This document shows positions 61,696 to 64,000 of a DNA stretch of 64,000 nt, in pieces (position 1 is the stretch's first letter; each line of letters begins with the position of its first letter). This stretch comes from Streptomyces sennicomposti. GTDB taxonomy: Bacteria > Actinomycetota > Actinomycetes > Streptomycetales > Streptomycetaceae. The notes beneath the pieces are model-generated. The model searched no databases, had not been told where the DNA came from, and saw nothing but the letters and a program-made list of their open reading frames with translations. Location of the stretch: positions 48,750 through 112,749 of the forward strand of contig NZ_JAIOAB010000018.1 of NCBI RefSeq assembly GCF_019890635.1. Direction: 5' to 3'. The position numbers and the translations under genes were made by a program.

Positions 61696-63318
61696 GTGAG
61701 ACCGGACGACCGCGGGCAGGGCGGTGGCCGTCGGGACGGCCAGGGCGGCATCCCCGACGGCCTGCTGATCGGCCTGCTCGCCTTCCTCCTCGGCATGACC
61801 GTGCTGGTGTGGACGGCGACGGGCCTGGCCGGCCTGTTCTCCCACGGCTCCTGGCCGCACGCCGTCTCCTTCACCCGTACGCCCCTGGCCATGCGCCACC
61901 TCGTCGCCGAACCGCACGACGTCCCCGGCGCCTGGCCCGACACCCCGCCGGCCGCGCTCTCGGGATACGGCCTGTTCTGGGGCCTGTTCATCGGCCAGCT
62001 GATGGTGCTGTTCGTGCTAACGGTGTTCGTGCTCGGGACGGTGACCCGCTGGCGGGCGGGCCGCGCCCGCAGGCGAGCGGAGGTGGCGGCGGCCCGGCAG
62101 GGGGCGCCTGCACCGGGGCACGGGACCCTCCCCGAGCCTCACGAGCCCCCCGCCCACCACGAGGTCCCCGGCCAGCGCACCGCCGCCGTCCCCGCCCCCG
62201 CACAGGACCCGTTCCCAGCCCTCCAGCAGCCGGCACCCGCACGACCGCCCGCCCCGGAGACGCCCGTACGGGAAGCCCCCGTGCGGGAAGGGCTCGCGCA
62301 GGAGGCGCACGTACGGGAACCGCACGTGCAGGAAGCGCTCACGGCGGGAGCCCAGCCGCCGCCCGTGCCCTCCCCGGCGTTCCTGGAGCCCCCGCGGCCC
62401 ACCGTCGTCGTCGCGCCGCGGGAAGGCCGCTATACCCCGGCCGCCCAGGCGATCCGCGACGCGGCCGGTCCCGCCCTCGTCGTCACCTCGAACCCGGCGC
62501 TGTGGCAGGACACCAAGGACTCCCGCGCCAAACTCGGCCCGGTCCTCCTCTACGACCCCACGCACCTGTGCGACACCCCGGCCCGGCTGCACTGGTCGCC
62601 CACGGCGGGCTGCGAGGACAAGCGGACCGCCCTGGCCCGGGCCACCGCCCTGCTCGCCCCGGTCCGCCCCACCGCGAAGATCGACCAGGCGGTCGCCGAG
62701 ACCGCCGAGACGCTGCTGCGCAGCTTCCTGCACGCCGCCGCCATCGACGGCCGCACCATCCGCCACGTCCACCGCTGGTCCCAGGGGACCCAGCTCCAGG
62801 ACGCCGTACGGACCCTGCGCACCAACCCGAAGGCGGCCGCCGGCTCCGCGGGCGAGCTGGAGGCCGCGCTCACCGCGCACCCCGAACGCCGGGACATCGC
62901 GCAGGAACTGACGAGCCGTGCCCTGGCCTCGCTCTTCACGGTGAACGTCCGTGAAGCCTGCACTCCCCACCGAACTGATGCGCTCACCTTGGATTCCTTT
63001 GTGAACGAAGGGGGAACGCTTTACGTGGTGGGGGAATCCATCGAGGATCCCCGTACCAACCCGGGCGCCATGCCGCTGCTGACGGCGCTCGCCGCAAGCG
63101 TGGTCGAGCACGGCCGGCGCATGGCCGAACGGTCATCCTCCGGTCGGCTCGACCCACCACTCGCCCTCGTCCTGGACGACGTGGCGGCCGTGGCCCCGCT
63201 GCCGCAGCTTCCCGAGCTGCTGGCCAGGGGCGCCGACCAGGGGCTGCCGACCCTGGCCCTGCTCCGCTCCCGCGAACAGGGCCGCGCCCGCTGGCCGCAC
63301 GACGAGCTGCCGGCCTGA
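61696..63318 (+). CDS. cmdA: CmdA, VirD4/TraG-like coupling protein without Walker A
   Basis: 540 aa, GTG 61696. Two helices (about 21-45 and 90-113), a Pro/Glu-rich linker with repeated VREP-like units (about 150-235) and a cytoplasmic RecA-like domain. Coupling-protein features: GPVLLYDPTHLC...ARLHWSPTAGCEDKRTALARA and the Walker B-like LALVLDDVAAVAPLPQLPELLARGADQGL. The position of the P-loop reads VVTSNPALWQDTKDSRAKLG, with no GxxGxGK[ST]. It is last in the operon. Confidence 0.82.
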   Translation: MRPDDRGQGGGRRDGQGGIPDGLLIGLLAFLLGMTVLVWTATGLAGLFSHGSWPHAVSFTRTPLAMRHLVAEPHDVPGAWPDTPPAALSGYGLFWGLFIGQLMVLFVLTVFVLGTVTRWRAGRARRRAEVAAARQGAPAPGHGTLPEPHEPPAHHEVPGQRTAAVPAPAQDPFPALQQPAPARPPAPETPVREAPVREGLAQEAHVREPHVQEALTAGAQPPPVPSPAFLEPPRPTVVVAPREGRYTPAAQAIRDAAGPALVVTSNPALWQDTKDSRAKLGPVLLYDPTHLCDTPARLHWSPTAGCEDKRTALARATALLAPVRPTAKIDQAVAETAETLLRSFLHAAAIDGRTIRHVHRWSQGTQLQDAVRTLRTNPKAAAGSAGELEAALTAHPERRDIAQELTSRALASLFTVNVREACTPHRTDALTLDSFVNEGGTLYVVGESIEDPRTNPGAMPLLTALAASVVEHGRRMAERSSSGRLDPPLALVLDDVAAVAPLPQLPELLARGADQGLPTLALLRSREQGRARWPHDELPA

Positions 63319-63372
63319 GGACCGCCCGTCGCTCCCCGTTCAGGGCTCTTTCACTCCCGCTCGGGGGCCTGT

Positions 63373-63939
63373 TCAGGGCCGCTCGAGGACGTACTCCAGC
63401 TCGGTCTGCTCGGGGTGGCCGGCCATGGGCACGGTGTGGCCGCTCGGCACGAAGCCGAACCGCCGGTAGAAGCGCTGGGCCCGCCCGTTGTCCTCGTGTA
63501 CGAACAGCCGCACCCGGTCGACGCCGGCCGACCAGGCCCACTGCACGGACTCGTCGAACAGGACCTCGGTGAGCCCGCAGCCGCGGTGCTCGGGCCGCAC
63601 GTACACGCCGACGAGATGCCCCTGGCGCTGTTCGACCGGGCAGCCGGCCCAGTCCGTCGTGCCGGCCTCCTCGATCAGCGTGGTGACGCTCCCAACCCAC
63701 TCCCCGTCGGGGGCCTCCGCGATGAACTGCCGTACCGCGGTGGAGCCTTCGGCGGCCCCGGCGGCCCGCTCCCGCCAGTAGGAGTCCGGCTTGGCGGCGG
63801 CGTCCTCGTACGTCTCCAGGAAGGCGAGGTGGGCGATCGGGTCCCGCAGCGCACGCAGCCGCAGCGCCTTCACTGCGGGCCACTCGTCGGCGCGTATGGC
63901 ACGGACCAGGTACTTCTCGTCGCTGTCGGGGCTGTTCAT
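63373..63939 (-). CDS. GNAT-family N-acetyltransferase
   Basis: 188 aa from ATG 63939. One GNAT domain: YLVRAIRADEWPAVKALRLRAL at the N-terminus, acetyl-CoA loop LVGVYVRPEHRGCGLTEVLFDESVQWA and VHEDNGRAQRFYRRFGFVPSG. The substrate cannot be told. It is convergent with cmdA, 54 bp apart. Confidence 0.9.
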   Translation of the reverse strand: MNSPDSDEKYLVRAIRADEWPAVKALRLRALRDPIAHLAFLETYEDAAAKPDSYWRERAAGAAEGSTAVRQFIAEAPDGEWVGSVTTLIEEAGTTDWAGCPVEQRQGHLVGVYVRPEHRGCGLTEVLFDESVQWAWSAGVDRVRLFVHEDNGRAQRFYRRFGFVPSGHTVPMAGHPEQTELEYVLERP

Positions 63940-63963
63940 GGGGCCACGGTAGTCCAGAAAAAC

Positions 63964-63998
63964 GAAGAGGCCCACACCATTTAGGTGTGGGCCTCTTC
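63964..63998. terminator. Strong hairpin at the window edge
   Basis: Perfect 15-bp stem GAAGAGGCCCACACC / GGTGTGGGCCTCTTC with loop ATTTA. It lies just upstream of the GNAT start, so it most likely ends a gene to the right of the window. Confidence 0.75.
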
Positions 63999-64000
63999 TG

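Noticed and set aside
55895..63318. Interpretation of the cmd operon as part of an integrated conjugative element
   Set aside because: No integrase, relaxase, att-type repeats or tRNA gene are visible, and base composition matches the core genome. A resident chromosomal system is more likely.

Overview
The window is very GC-rich, roughly 70% or more by eye, with almost exclusively G/C third codon positions, frequent GTG/TTG starts and GGAGG-type ribosome binding sites. Several genes are actinomycete or Streptomyces hallmarks: the Nur-type Fur regulator, GlnR, MshD (mycothiol), RsiG with its c-di-GMP motifs, DUF397/DUF5753 pairs, and the Ppk/CHAD and Pst/Pit/CsoR group. The organism is a Streptomyces, and the region corresponds to the chromosome-core stretch that carries SCO4126 to about SCO4190 in S. 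coelicolor. Those locus numbers are recalled from knowledge, not computed.

Layout. 0-8.5 kb: HBHA-like protein, XRE regulator, two secreted or membrane proteins (one a V8-like protease with FG-GAP-type repeats), RraA-like protein, and a GntR regulator with a small membrane protein and clear operator palindromes. 8.9-14.4 kb: Eis-like acetyltransferase, the WhiG anti-sigma RsiG, Dtd, then a leftward run of a 32-aa membrane peptide, nitrobindin-like protein, Nur and YgfZ, followed by a DUF397/XRE-DUF5753 pair. 15.4-21 kb: small proteins, a sulfur cluster (DsrE, DUF1416, rhodanese with an upstream Cys-containing leader peptide), a DUF2993 protein, a Gln/Pro-rich membrane protein and MoaD/ThiS. 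21-24.4 kb: alpha/beta hydrolase, GlnR and a LacI regulator.

24.6-25.6 kb: a 17-repeat type I-E-like CRISPR array with no cas gene in the window, lying between the LacI gene and htrA2. 25.7-31.1 kb: htrA2, an Ala/Thr-rich protein, the CssRS secretion-stress two-component system and mshD. 31.6-36.8 kb: an ECF sigma factor, a zinc-finger membrane anti-sigma and an ABC exporter set. 37.2-41.8 kb: a small secreted lytic-transglycosylase-like protein, then the polyphosphate pair ppk and CHAD. 41.9-50 kb: a phosphate and copper block (lipoprotein, CsoR, DUF47, Pit, convergent pstSCAB with PHO boxes) that looks inverted relative to S. coelicolor. 50.5-55.2 kb: a FAD oxidoreductase, PAP2 phosphatase, lytic transglycosylase/NlpC hydrolase and trypsin-like protease. 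55.9-63.3 kb: the six-gene cmd operon, which reads as a chromosomal type IV secretion-like machine. A GNAT gene and a strong hairpin close the window.

The main candidates for a second look are the T4SS-like cmd operon beside a VirB1-like cell-wall hydrolase, the apparently cas-less CRISPR array, RsiG, the cysteine leader peptide, the paired GntR operators, the glnR leader (hairpin plus a short overlapping ORF), a near-parS site, and an intergenic palindromic repeat that appears to have been absorbed in frame into the CHAD gene.
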